Shown: positions 34,158 to 43,558 of the stretch, piece after piece
Position numbering within the stretch: position 1 is the first letter of the stretch
How the letters are laid out: the number at the start of each line of letters is the position of its first letter
NCBI GenBank assembly: GCA_035567895.1
Contig: DATMPC010000084.1
Coordinates: 1-51,483 of the forward strand
DNA: 51,483 nucleotides
Direction of reading: 5' to 3'
Origin: Terriglobales bacterium
Lineage (GTDB): Bacteria; Acidobacteriota; Terriglobia; Terriglobales; Acidobacteriaceae
Program-made: the position numbers and the translations under genes
The notes under the pieces: generated by a model
Database searches by the model: none
What the model was told of the DNA's origin: nothing
What the model saw: the letters and a program-made list of their open reading frames with translations, nothing else

Positions 34158-35405
34158 TCAGTTTGGTATCGCCGCTTCTTCTAAAGTCAAACCGCGAATC
34201 CTTCTCCTACCGATGGGCCGTAACTCACCCACGAGCAGCCATAGAATGGTCGCACAGATCAGCGGGAGCAATCCGAAGCCGACGAACACTGGCGTGTACG
34301 AATAGTGATCCACCAGCCAGCCGGTGATCAGCGTGAACAGCATGCCACCGAATCCGGAGCCCATACTTGCAAGTCCATAAACCGAGGCAACAGAGTTTTT
34401 AGGAAACACGTCGCCCGGCATAGCCAGCATATTCGCGAGGCTGCCGGTATAACCAAGCATCGCGACGGAAATAAGCGCAATCGCGAGCCACGTCTGTTGC
34501 ACCAGGACAGCGCCGATGGCGGAGGTCATCAACGCCGCAAACAACGTGACCGCGCTCTTGCGCGCCAAGGTTACAGAGGCGCCCCGCCGCAGGAGCCAGC
34601 CGGAAAATCCGCCGCCCAGAAAATTGCCCGCTCCCGCTACCGCAAAGGGAATCCAGGAATATTTGCCGATCGCCGCCATGTCGAATGCACGCGCCCGTTT
34701 CAGATATTCGGGAAACCAGAAGAGGTAGAAGTACCACACCGGGTCCAGAAAAATCTTAGATAACGCGAATCCAACGACGAAGCGCGTGCGCGCGAGTTCG
34801 CGCACGGGAATCGGCGGCACATCGAGTTCGGCATCGACTGCTGGCAGCGTCTGATAAGTGGGCAGCCACAGGACCAGCCATAGAAGTCCCACCGCGCCAA
34901 TGGCTGTAAACGCTGCCGGCCATCCGTAATGCAGCAGAATCCATGCGACGATAGGCGGAGCCAGGATCGCGCCTACTGCCGAGCCACTGTTGAAGATTCC
35001 GGAGGCCAGGGCGCGTTCGGTTTCGGGAAACCACTCCGTCGCTACCTTGACTCCGGCGGGCCAGTTGCCGGCTTCACCAATTCCCAGCAAGAACCGAAAC
35101 ATCCCGAGGCTGATTGCACCGGTTGCGAAGCTGTGCAAAAGCGCAGCCACCGACCACCACAACATGCACAACCCGTACCCGAGCTTTGTCCCCAACCGAT
35201 CGATGACCGGCCCGGAGATACCGTTGCTCACGGTGTAAGCCAGCAGGAATGCGAACACAACGCGCGAATATTCCACGTTGCTCATGTGGAAATGCTCACG
35301 CAGCACGGGTGCGGCTACGGAAAGCGTTTGCCGATCGAGATAGTTGATGACCGTCGCCCAGAAGGCGAACGAGATCATAAGCCAACGGCGGCGGGGGAAT
35401 AGCAT
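34158..35405 (-). CDS. MFS transporter, anion:cation symporter type (hexuronate-like)
   Basis: GAGG stands at good spacing before ATG 35405, inside the end of the lacI gene. The 415-residue protein has 12 predicted membrane helices and starts with an ACS-family signature (WATVINYLDRQTLSVAAP), plus RFLLGIGEAGNWPAG after the fourth helix. This group includes ExuT-like uronate and galactonate carriers. It should import an organic acid or sugar acid with protons. Operon position between the LacI regulator and an SDR fits this. Confidence 0.88.
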   Translation of the reverse strand: MLFPRRRWLMISFAFWATVINYLDRQTLSVAAPVLREHFHMSNVEYSRVVFAFLLAYTVSNGISGPVIDRLGTKLGYGLCMLWWSVAALLHSFATGAISLGMFRFLLGIGEAGNWPAGVKVATEWFPETERALASGIFNSGSAVGAILAPPIVAWILLHYGWPAAFTAIGAVGLLWLVLWLPTYQTLPAVDAELDVPPIPVRELARTRFVVGFALSKIFLDPVWYFYLFWFPEYLKRARAFDMAAIGKYSWIPFAVAGAGNFLGGGFSGWLLRRGASVTLARKSAVTLFAALMTSAIGAVLVQQTWLAIALISVAMLGYTGSLANMLAMPGDVFPKNSVASVYGLASMGSGFGGMLFTLITGWLVDHYSYTPVFVGFGLLPLICATILWLLVGELRPIGRRRIRGLTLEEAAIPN

Positions 35406-35411
35406 TCCACC

Positions 35412-36509
35412 TCACGTGCAAACTTGAGCAGTTCCATTCCGGTTCGGTCCGCCTTGGCGCCCGCTGCCAAAACGCTTTCCGTTCTTGCGGTTCGGGCCAG
35501 TAGAGTCAGAGATTCTCCGGCAGGATTGGCGCTCAATCAGGCGCACGCCGATCACCCGGTGTTCCGGTTCGCGAATGCCGTCCTTCGCCATCATGTTCAA
35601 CAGCATCTCGATGGCCGCTTTCCCGATTTCGTACTTTGGCTGATCGATCGTGGTCAAAGGTGGATTAGTGATCTGGGACATTTCGACGTTGTCGAAGCCG
35701 ATGATCGACAGGTCGTCGGGAATGCGAATCCCCTTTTCGATTGCGGCGCGAATGCAGCCGAAGGCAAGCACATCGTTTCCGGCGAAGATCGCTGTGATCT
35801 TGCGATCGGCTTCCAACAGTTGACGGGCCGACTCATAGCCGCCTGCGAAAGTGTGCTCCCCATAAATGACTTCCGGCTCCGGGAGGCCCCGATCGTGAAA
35901 AGCCTTCAGGAATCCCTTGGCGCGATCGGTCAAGTTGCCGTGTGCCCGCGGACCGGTGATGTGACCCACCCTGACGTGACCGAGATCGATCAGGTATTTG
36001 CCCGCGATCTCGCCGCCCTGGAGATTGTCTCCTAATACCGAAGAGAAACGCCGATACACCGAACTGCGATTCAGCAGCACGATCGGCACGCCGGCAGCCC
36101 TCAACTGATCTTGCTGCGCGCGATTCAATCCCGCGACTGAATTCATCACGATCCCATCCACACGCTTGGCGAGAAGCGAGTTGAAGTATCCCATCTGCTT
36201 TTCAGCTTTCAAGTCGCTATTACAGAGGACTAGGTCGCGACCTGCACGATGCGCAGCGTCTTCCGCGCCCCGAGCAACTTCCGCGAAGAATGGGTTGCGA
36301 ATGTCACTTACTACCAGACCAATACTTTGCGAGTGCCCCGTCACCAAGCCGCGAGCGACTTGGTTGGTGCGGTAGTTGAGCCGGGTGGCGACCTCCACTA
36401 CGTGCTTGCGCGTCTCATCGTTTACGCCGTAACCGTTGTTGAGGGCTCTTGAAACCGTGGAAGTATTCACGCCTGATTCGCGGGCAACGTCTTTGATCGT
36501 GACTGGCAT
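35412..36509 (-). CDS. LacI-family transcriptional repressor
   Basis: The 365-residue protein begins with a LacI helix-turn-helix (TIKDVARESGVNTSTVSRAL) and hinge, then a periplasmic-binding-type sensor domain (LVVSDIRNPFFAEVARGAE through DDLSIIGFDN and a final LIERQSC). After the normal end near residue 333 it carries an unusual basic tail of about 30 residues (GPNRKNGKRFGSGRQGG). It should repress the catabolic genes until a sugar or sugar-acid inducer binds. Operator-like palindromes stand in its own promoter region and before the receptor gene on the other strand, arguing for autoregulation. Confidence 0.93.
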   Translation of the reverse strand: MPVTIKDVARESGVNTSTVSRALNNGYGVNDETRKHVVEVATRLNYRTNQVARGLVTGHSQSIGLVVSDIRNPFFAEVARGAEDAAHRAGRDLVLCNSDLKAEKQMGYFNSLLAKRVDGIVMNSVAGLNRAQQDQLRAAGVPIVLLNRSSVYRRFSSVLGDNLQGGEIAGKYLIDLGHVRVGHITGPRAHGNLTDRAKGFLKAFHDRGLPEPEVIYGEHTFAGGYESARQLLEADRKITAIFAGNDVLAFGCIRAAIEKGIRIPDDLSIIGFDNVEMSQITNPPLTTIDQPKYEIGKAAIEMLLNMMAKDGIREPEHRVIGVRLIERQSCRRISDSTGPNRKNGKRFGSGRQGGPNRNGTAQVCT

Positions 36510-36520
36510 GGGACCCTATT

Positions 36521-36532
36521 GCAACCGTTTCC
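36521..36532. promoter_or_regulatory. LacI-type operator upstream of lacI
   Basis: GCAACCGTTTCC differs by one base from the right half-site of the operator pair at 36751-36762 (GCAAACGTTTCC). It lies 12 bases upstream of the lacI start, where bound repressor would block its transcription. Shared sequence between the two sides of the divergent region supports one regulator for both. Confidence 0.65.
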
Positions 36533-36691
36533 GAATTATCCGCACTGAATGAGGTTATGTCAATCTATTACGGACTCAATCGAAGAAGCCACGCGGACAG
36601 CGGCCAGAGTCGGGGCTTTTCCGAAGGTACTGCCGCTGTAGCTAGCTTTCATGCGGGGACGAGAAAAATATAACTCGCATGAGAATTTGTC

Positions 36692-36718
36692 TTGACTACC
36701 TTCGAAAGTCCATGATAG
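36692..36718 (+). promoter_or_regulatory. possible promoter of the receptor operon
   Basis: TTGACT (36692-36697) resembles a -35 box. TGATAG (36713-36718) could be a -10 box at 15-base spacing, with a weaker frame at 17. The operator pair begins 17 bases downstream, so bound repressor would block promoter clearance. The -10 match is poor, so the call is tentative. Confidence 0.3.
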
Positions 36719-36734
36719 CGTCCCGATCTGTTTC

Positions 36735-36762
36735 GGAAACGTTTGCAATAGCAAACGTTTCC
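36735..36762. promoter_or_regulatory. palindromic pair of LacI-type operators before the TonB receptor gene
   Basis: GGAAACGTTTGC and GCAAACGTTTCC are exact reverse complements separated by AATA, making a 28-base perfect palindrome. Each half has AAACGTTT, the central motif of LacI/GalR operators, so there are two operators centred 16 bases apart. The palindrome ends 13 bases before the ATG at 36776, leaving room only for the ribosome binding site GGGGGTGGG. This is strong evidence for control by the neighbouring LacI repressor. Confidence 0.8.
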
Positions 36763-36775
36763 ATGGGGGTGGGCT

Positions 36776-39700
36776 ATGCACCTAGCCTACACAGTAGGGG
36801 CGATCTTCGCTCTGAGTCTCGCCGGTTTCGCACAAACGGTTGGTCAAGTCACAGGCGTAGTAACCGATCCCAGCGGCAGCATCGTCGTGGGGGCCACCGT
36901 TACCATCACCAACTCGCAGACGAATGTCTCGCGCACGACGACTACGAACGGCGCTGGGAACTACGCGTTTCCCGCGCTCCAGCCGGGCGTCTACAACGTA
37001 AAAGCGGAGATGCACGGCTTTCAGCGCGAAGCTCGCGAGGTGGAACTGCAGGTAGAGCAGATTGCGCGCATCGACTTTCACCTGCAAGTCGGCGCAGTCA
37101 CCGAAATCGTGGACGTCGCCAGCGGAGCACTACTCCTGAATACTGAGAGTGCCACTGTGGGAACAGTGATCGACAATAAGCGCATTGTCGAGCTGCCTCT
37201 CAACGGCCGCAGCTTCACCCAGCTTATCGCCCTGAGCCCCAACGTCGCCGCCAACTTCGTCAACAACGGAGGTCAGGCCGCCACTCGGCAGGGTGGCGAT
37301 CGAGCTGCCCAGGAAATCTCTGTCGGTGGGTCGCGCCGCGAATACATGAACTTTACGCTCGACGGCGTGCAAAATACCGATCCCAACTTCAACACGTATG
37401 CCTTGCTTCCCTCGATTGATGCCTTACAGGAATTCAAAGTGGCGACTGGCGTTTACCCCGCCGAATTTGGGCATCTGGCCGCTCAGGTTAATGTGTCGAC
37501 TTCCAGCGGAACTAACGAATACCACGGCACGGTGTTCGATTTCGTGCGCAATAACGCCTTTGACGCGCGACCCTATGGATTCACTTCCGTCGTGCCGGTT
37601 TCCGCGCCACTCAAGTGGAACCAGTACGGTTTCACTCTGGGCGGACCTGTATGGATTCCCAAGGTCTTCAACGGGAAGAACCGGCTGTTCTTCCTGTCTA
37701 ACTATGAAGGTTTCAAGCTGCGACAGCAGACCCAAACGGTTTACACGACATTCCCAACCGCATTTCGAACCGGAGACTTCTCCTCGGCTCTGCCGGCACA
37801 CGTGATCACCGATCCGCAGACCGGAAAGCCGTTTCCCAATAACGTAATCCCGAGCAATCGCCTGGATCCCTTCGCGATCAAGCTGCTGCAGTACTATCCA
37901 GCACCGAACATTGCAGGCGCAGGCCTTTCCAATAACTATCTCGCGCTGGACAACATCACGGAAGACAAAGACCAGTTCACCCAGCGCGTGGATTTTGTGC
38001 AGGGCGCAAAGTCGAGTTGGTTTGGCCGCTATAGCATGCAGCATGAACGCGGCATCATCCCCGCCTTGGACCAGAACGGGATGAGTCTTGCCACCGATGC
38101 CAAGCAGGCGATGATCAACAACACGTTGATTCTGTCGTCGAGCCTGGTAAACGAATTTCGTTTCGGGTACCTGGGGTTCTTCAATAACTTTGCGCCGGAG
38201 CTGGCAAACAAGACGGACGTGGTCAAGCAGTTGGGTCTTCCCGGACTCCTGAGCGACCCGGCGCCCCCAGCATGGGGCATTCCGCAAATCAACCTCTCGG
38301 ATGGATTTAGCGGCTTTGGCAATAATGCGGACGGTCCTTACACGACCTGGGATCACATCTTCCAGTGGGTGGACAATGTTTCGTGGACCCACGGGAACCA
38401 CTCGTTCAAGCTCGGCGCCGACATTAACCGCACACGTTTCAACGTGACCGGAAACCAATATGCCCGCGGCCTATATGGCATCCAGAATCAGGCCACCGGG
38501 TATGCCCCTTCCGACTTCATGCTCGGTTACGTCCACGATACTTCGGACGCCGCAGCCCTTGCGATCGCCCAGTTTCGTCAGACCGGCCAAGCCTATTACT
38601 TCCAGGATAGCTGGAAGGTCCGGTCCAACATCACCATCAGCTACGGCTTGCGCTACGAATATGTGCCGGCCTTCAGTGACAAAGCCCCTCTGGTCAATAT
38701 CTTTGTTCCTGACGGCGCACTCTTCACGCAGACTCCCAACGCCCCGGCGGCCACGCATCCGTGCTTCGTCCGTTCTGGAACCGGCGATTTCTATGCCGGC
38801 ACTCCGATTCGCTTTGGTCCGGGCATTTGTACCGCACGCGACGGACGTTTGGGCTCAAATCTGGTCCAGTCGGATCCCAAGAACTTCGCTCCCCGTTTGG
38901 GAATTGCCTGGAGCCCTACCGCCAACTGGACGGTCCGCGTCGGCGCAGGCATCTTCTACTCGCAAGACACAGGCAATCCAGTTTTCGACATGGCGCGCAA
39001 TCTTTCTGGCCGCGTAATCGACAACGCTAACATCACAACTCACGACCTCACGTTTGAAAATCCCTTCACCACTTCGTCGAACGTGTGCGGCGTCCCCGTG
39101 CCTCCGTACGTCTGCATTACTTCCCCCTTTGTGCTAGGGAATGACTACCACCGGCGAACGCCGTACGTGGAACAGTACGAGCTGAATATCCAGCGGCAGT
39201 TGGGCAAGAACACTGCTCTCGAAATCGGCTACCTGGGAACGCAAGGCCATCGGCTGGAACGGATTCAGTACTTCAATCAGCCGACGCCCGGACCCGGATC
39301 AACGGCCAGCCGCTCACCGTGGCCGGAGTTTGGTTTTGTGCAAGAAGTCATTGGCCTGGTGAACTCCAACTACAACTCGCTCGCCCTGAAGCTCACGCGA
39401 CGCATGTCTAACGGCTTTACTTATCTGCTTGGCTACACCTTCTCGAAGTCAATCGACGACGGCAGCGGCGAGCGCATCATCGGCACCGACAACATCGATG
39501 CCCAGAATGAGTACTGCATAAAGTGCGAGCGCGCGCTCTCGAGTTTCGATCAGAGGCAGCGTTTTGTAGCTTCGACGCTTTACGAATTGCCGTTCGGAAG
39601 AGGCCGCGCGTTCCTGAATCACGGCCTAGCCGGCACTTTCCTCGGCGGGTGGGATCTCGGAATGATTTGGACAATGGCTTCCGGTTCGCCGGTCGACATC

Positions 39701-40132
39701 TATTCCGGCAAAGATCAGTCCAACACCGGTGTGGGCCAGGACCGGCCGAATGTGGTGCCCGGCCAAACATGGCAGCTCAGCGATCCCACTCCGAAGCAAT
39801 GGTTTAACGTGCAGGCTTTTGCCCTGCAGCCGCAATACACGTTTGGCAACTTAGGACGAAATGTCGTGATCGGTCCTAAATTGTTCAGCGTCGATTCCAC
39901 CATCAAGAAAGATTTCAAGTTCACCGAGAGCAGATATGTGCAGTTGCGGCTCGATGCTTTCAATACCTTCAACCATCCCAACTTCGGCGACCCGGGCAAT
40001 CGGGTGAATGCCAACCAGCTTGATGCAAGCGGTGTACCCATTCCGGGAACGGGCAGCTTCGGTCGGATTACCAGTACCAAAACGGGCGTTGACATGCGCG
40101 AGTTGCAGGTCAGCCTCAAAGTCGTCTTCTGA
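36776..40132 (+). CDS. Oar-like TonB-dependent outer-membrane receptor 1
   Basis: The 1118-residue protein has a signal peptide (cut near GFAQ, residue 20), an N-terminal carboxypeptidase-regulatory-like beta-sandwich (GQVTGVVTDPSGSIVVGATVTI, ALQPGVYNVKAE; about 25-110), then a TonB plug (NGRSFTQLIAL, GGSRREYMNFTLDGV; about 130-240) and a large barrel to the C-terminal VSLKVVF. This type transports oligosaccharides or other large ligands across the outer membrane with TonB energy. It is the first gene of the plus-strand operon and probably LacI-controlled. Receptor 2 is close to it in sequence throughout. Confidence 0.92.
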   Translation: MHLAYTVGAIFALSLAGFAQTVGQVTGVVTDPSGSIVVGATVTITNSQTNVSRTTTTNGAGNYAFPALQPGVYNVKAEMHGFQREAREVELQVEQIARIDFHLQVGAVTEIVDVASGALLLNTESATVGTVIDNKRIVELPLNGRSFTQLIALSPNVAANFVNNGGQAATRQGGDRAAQEISVGGSRREYMNFTLDGVQNTDPNFNTYALLPSIDALQEFKVATGVYPAEFGHLAAQVNVSTSSGTNEYHGTVFDFVRNNAFDARPYGFTSVVPVSAPLKWNQYGFTLGGPVWIPKVFNGKNRLFFLSNYEGFKLRQQTQTVYTTFPTAFRTGDFSSALPAHVITDPQTGKPFPNNVIPSNRLDPFAIKLLQYYPAPNIAGAGLSNNYLALDNITEDKDQFTQRVDFVQGAKSSWFGRYSMQHERGIIPALDQNGMSLATDAKQAMINNTLILSSSLVNEFRFGYLGFFNNFAPELANKTDVVKQLGLPGLLSDPAPPAWGIPQINLSDGFSGFGNNADGPYTTWDHIFQWVDNVSWTHGNHSFKLGADINRTRFNVTGNQYARGLYGIQNQATGYAPSDFMLGYVHDTSDAAALAIAQFRQTGQAYYFQDSWKVRSNITISYGLRYEYVPAFSDKAPLVNIFVPDGALFTQTPNAPAATHPCFVRSGTGDFYAGTPIRFGPGICTARDGRLGSNLVQSDPKNFAPRLGIAWSPTANWTVRVGAGIFYSQDTGNPVFDMARNLSGRVIDNANITTHDLTFENPFTTSSNVCGVPVPPYVCITSPFVLGNDYHRRTPYVEQYELNIQRQLGKNTALEIGYLGTQGHRLERIQYFNQPTPGPGSTASRSPWPEFGFVQEVIGLVNSNYNSLALKLTRRMSNGFTYLLGYTFSKSIDDGSGERIIGTDNIDAQNEYCIKCERALSSFDQRQRFVASTLYELPFGRGRAFLNHGLAGTFLGGWDLGMIWTMASGSPVDIYSGKDQSNTGVGQDRPNVVPGQTWQLSDPTPKQWFNVQAFALQPQYTFGNLGRNVVIGPKLFSVDSTIKKDFKFTESRYVQLRLDAFNTFNHPNFGDPGNRVNANQLDASGVPIPGTGSFGRITSTKTGVDMRELQVSLKVVF

Positions 40133-40160
40133 TCGACAAACTCCTCCAGCGAGGTGAAAT

Positions 40161-43100
40161 ATGCGCGCAGCTTATGTGGTTTCGGCGATATTGGTTCTGA
40201 GTCTCGCCGGTTTCGCTCAAACCGCGGGTCAGGTTACTGGTCTGGTCACAGATCCAAGCGGCAGTGTAGTAGTCGGCGCTACGGTAACCATTACCAACTC
40301 TCAGACGAATGTCGCACGGACAACCACTACGAACAGTGCCGGCAATTACGCTTTTCCCGCGCTCCAGCCCGGTGTTTATTACGTAAAAGCGGAGTTGACC
40401 GGCTTTCGGAGCGAGATTCGCGAAAGGGTGGAACTACAGGTCGAGCAGATTGCGCGCATTGACTTTCGCCTGCAAGTCGGGGCAGTTACCGAAACGGTAG
40501 AAGTTTCGGGAGGCGCTCCCTTGCTCACGACCGAGAGCGCAACCGTTGGAACGGTCATCGACAATGACCGCATTGTAGGGCTGCCTCTAAACGGGCGCAG
40601 CTTCACCCAGTTGATCGCTCTTACCCCCAACGTTTCCTACAATAGCGTCTCTAATGGAGGCCAAGCCAGCGCTCGCCAAGGCGGCGATCGAACTACGCAG
40701 GAAATCTTTGTCGCCGGCGCGCGCCGCGAGTACACGAACTTTACGCTCGACGGTGTGGAAAATACCGATCCCGGCTTCAACACTTACGCATTGCTGCCCT
40801 CGATCGATGCCTTACAGGAATTCAAGGTGCAAGCCGGCGTTTACCCCGCGGAATTTGGGCACCTGCAGATTCAGGTAAACGTCTCCACTCTAAGCGGAAC
40901 CAATCAATTCCACGGCGCGCTGTTCGAGTTCGTGCGCAACGACGCTTTTGACGCACTCCCTTACAACTTCACCTCCAAGCCGTTAACCTCCTCGCCGTTC
41001 AAGCAGAACCAATATGGCTATACTCTGGCGGGACCTGTCCGCATTCCCAAGCTCTTCAATGGCCAGGATCGGCTGTTCTTCATGTCCAACTACGAAGGCT
41101 TCAGGCTACGGCAGCAAACCCAGACGGTTTACACGACATTCCCAGCCGCATTCCGAACCGGTGACTTCTCCTCAGTCCTGGCAACCCACGTCATCACCGA
41201 TCCGACGACTGGCCTGCCTTTCCCCGGCAATGTGATTCCCGCGAACCGTCTGGACACGATTGCCAAAGGATTCTTGCAGTATTATCCCGCGCCCAACATC
41301 CCGAACGCACCGAACAACGGCCTGTCCAACAATTACCTCGCAAAGGACAAAATCACGGGAAACAAATGGCAGATAACCGAGCGCGTGGACTTTACGCAAA
41401 ACGCGAAATCAAGTTGGTTTGCCCGTTTTAGCATGCAGGATGAAAGCGGGATCCAGCCGGCTTTAGCTCAGAACGGCATGAGCCTGGTCACCAATGCCAA
41501 GCAGACGGCGATCAGTAACACGTTCATTTTCTCGCCGACCATTCTGAACGAATTCCGTGTTGGCTTTCTGAACTTCTACAATAATTTTGCACCCGAACTG
41601 GCGGGCATAACGAACGTCAACACTCAGTTGAATCTTCCGGGCCTCTTGAGTAACCCGGCGCCCCCGGCCTGGGGCGTTCCCAACGTCACCCTGGCAGATG
41701 GCTTTAGCGGTTTTGGCAACGGCACTGACGGTCCTTACACGACCTCGGATCACATCTTACAGGTGGTGGACAATATTTCCTGGACCCGCGGGAACCACTC
41801 GTTCAAGTTCGGCGCCGAGGTTGGCCGCACAGATTTCAACGAAACTGGGAACCAATACGCCCGCGCGCAATATAACTTCTCGAATAAAGCTACCGGATAT
41901 GGTCCTGCCGACTTCATGCTCGGTTACGTCAACAGTACGGTAGACGCCGTCGCCCTGGCGGTCGCGCGGTTCCGTATGACGAGGCAGTTCTATTACATCC
42001 AGGATAGCTGGAAGATCCGGCCAAACATCACCATCAGCTACGGAATGCGCTACGAATATGTGCCGGCCTGGAGTGACAGAGTGCCTCTGGTCAATGTTTG
42101 GTTTCCCAACAACAATTACAACCTCCAAGGCGACCCCAAGGGTCTCAATCCACAGCCGGTGGAGACGCGGCCCTGCATTATCGAAAACGGAAGCGGCACT
42201 TTTAATGGTGGCAATGTTGTTTTTCCGACGGTCGCTCAGGGGGGCGTTTGTACCGCTCGCGATGGGCGGCTGGGTCCCAATCTCGTCGAGTCGGATAAGA
42301 CGAATTTTGCTCCGCGCTTTGGGGTTGCGTGGAGTCCCACAAACAACTGGACGATCCGCATGGGCGCCGGCATTTTCTACACACAAGACACCGGTAATCC
42401 CGTATTCGATATGGCGCGCAGTCTTTCCGGAAAACTTCAGGTTACCCAGACCAATAACAACCTCACCTTCGAAAACCCCTTCGGCTCCAATGGGGTGGCG
42501 AACGTCTGTGGTGTCTCCGCTCCGCTGGTGTGTGTCCCTACACCCACTCTTGTCAGTACCTTTTACCGCCGCCAGACGCCCTCTGTGGAAGAGTATGAAA
42601 TGAATATCCAACGGCAGTTTGGCAGCAACATGGCCCTCGAAGTTGGTTACCTGGGAACGCAAGGTCATCACCTGCCGCGTTATGTATATTTCAACGCCGC
42701 AGCGCCCGGACCGGGCTCCCAACTCAGCCGCGAAGCGTGGCCGAACTTCAACAACACCGTGGAGAACATTGGTAATGTGAACTCCAACTACAACGCGTTC
42801 TCCGGTAAACTCACGCGGCGCATGTCCAGCGGCCTTACCTTCCTGCTCGGCTATACGTACTCGAAGTCGATCGACGACGGCAGCGGGCTGCGCACGCTCG
42901 GCACCGATCAGATCGGCGCTCAGAATTCGTATTGCCTTGCGTGCGAGCGTGGCCTGTCGATCTTCGACCAGAAACACCGCTTTGTGGCTTCAGCTCTTTA
43001 CCAATTGCCGTTCGGAAAAGGCCGCTCGTACATGAATCAGGGAGTAGCCGGCACCCTCATCGGCGGGTGGGATCTCGGGATGATCTTTTCCACGGCCTCC

Positions 43101-43553
43101 GGTTCCCCTGTCAACATCGCGGACGGCATATGTCAATCCAATATCGGCGCCAGCTGCATGGATCGGCCGAATGTGGTGCCCGGCGCGTCAGCGCAGCTCA
43201 GCAATCCCAATAAATTGGAGTGGTTTAATGTGCAAGCCTTTGCTCTGCAACCGCAGTACACGTTCGGAAACTCGGGACGGAACACGGTGATCGGCCCGCG
43301 ATTGTTCAGTATCGATACCACCCTCGAGAAGAATTTTAGATTCACCGAACGACTGAACCTGCAGTTGCGGCTCGATGCTTTCAATCTCTTAAACCATCCC
43401 AACTTTGGCAGCCCGGGCAATAGCCTGACTGCCAACCATCTGGATGCCAATGGTGTGCCCATTCCGGGAAGCGGCGGCTTCGGCACGATTACCAGCCTCA
43501 ACCCCAACGTAAGCATGCGACAGTTGCAGCTTGGCGCAAAGATCGTCTTCTGA
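40161..43553 (+). CDS. Oar-like TonB-dependent outer-membrane receptor 2
   Basis: The 1130-residue protein starts 28 bases after receptor 1, with GAGGTG before its ATG. Domains are the same: signal peptide, regulatory-like domain with GQVTGLVTDPSGSVVVGATV, plug with GLPLNGRSFTQLIAL and barrel ending LGAKIVF. Long blocks match receptor 1, for example FGLRYEYVPA-like and YLGTQGH motifs, so it arose by tandem duplication. Differences lie mainly in the barrel loops (such as 655-700), where ligand contacts are expected. Two related ligands or a broader range of oligomers are plausible. Confidence 0.92.
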   Translation: MRAAYVVSAILVLSLAGFAQTAGQVTGLVTDPSGSVVVGATVTITNSQTNVARTTTTNSAGNYAFPALQPGVYYVKAELTGFRSEIRERVELQVEQIARIDFRLQVGAVTETVEVSGGAPLLTTESATVGTVIDNDRIVGLPLNGRSFTQLIALTPNVSYNSVSNGGQASARQGGDRTTQEIFVAGARREYTNFTLDGVENTDPGFNTYALLPSIDALQEFKVQAGVYPAEFGHLQIQVNVSTLSGTNQFHGALFEFVRNDAFDALPYNFTSKPLTSSPFKQNQYGYTLAGPVRIPKLFNGQDRLFFMSNYEGFRLRQQTQTVYTTFPAAFRTGDFSSVLATHVITDPTTGLPFPGNVIPANRLDTIAKGFLQYYPAPNIPNAPNNGLSNNYLAKDKITGNKWQITERVDFTQNAKSSWFARFSMQDESGIQPALAQNGMSLVTNAKQTAISNTFIFSPTILNEFRVGFLNFYNNFAPELAGITNVNTQLNLPGLLSNPAPPAWGVPNVTLADGFSGFGNGTDGPYTTSDHILQVVDNISWTRGNHSFKFGAEVGRTDFNETGNQYARAQYNFSNKATGYGPADFMLGYVNSTVDAVALAVARFRMTRQFYYIQDSWKIRPNITISYGMRYEYVPAWSDRVPLVNVWFPNNNYNLQGDPKGLNPQPVETRPCIIENGSGTFNGGNVVFPTVAQGGVCTARDGRLGPNLVESDKTNFAPRFGVAWSPTNNWTIRMGAGIFYTQDTGNPVFDMARSLSGKLQVTQTNNNLTFENPFGSNGVANVCGVSAPLVCVPTPTLVSTFYRRQTPSVEEYEMNIQRQFGSNMALEVGYLGTQGHHLPRYVYFNAAAPGPGSQLSREAWPNFNNTVENIGNVNSNYNAFSGKLTRRMSSGLTFLLGYTYSKSIDDGSGLRTLGTDQIGAQNSYCLACERGLSIFDQKHRFVASALYQLPFGKGRSYMNQGVAGTLIGGWDLGMIFSTASGSPVNIADGICQSNIGASCMDRPNVVPGASAQLSNPNKLEWFNVQAFALQPQYTFGNSGRNTVIGPRLFSIDTTLEKNFRFTERLNLQLRLDAFNLLNHPNFGSPGNSLTANHLDANGVPIPGSGGFGTITSLNPNVSMRQLQLGAKIVF

Positions 43554-43558
43554 CAGAC

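Noticed and set aside
37424-38458. 344-codon open frame antisense to receptor 1
   Set aside because: Same reason: shadow of the receptor; a similar frame in the paralogue reflects shared coding sequence rather than a second gene.
41757-42977. 406-codon open frame antisense to receptor 2
   Set aside because: It lies entirely inside a well-supported receptor gene on the other strand, has no domain pattern, and arises from the low stop frequency opposite this codon usage.
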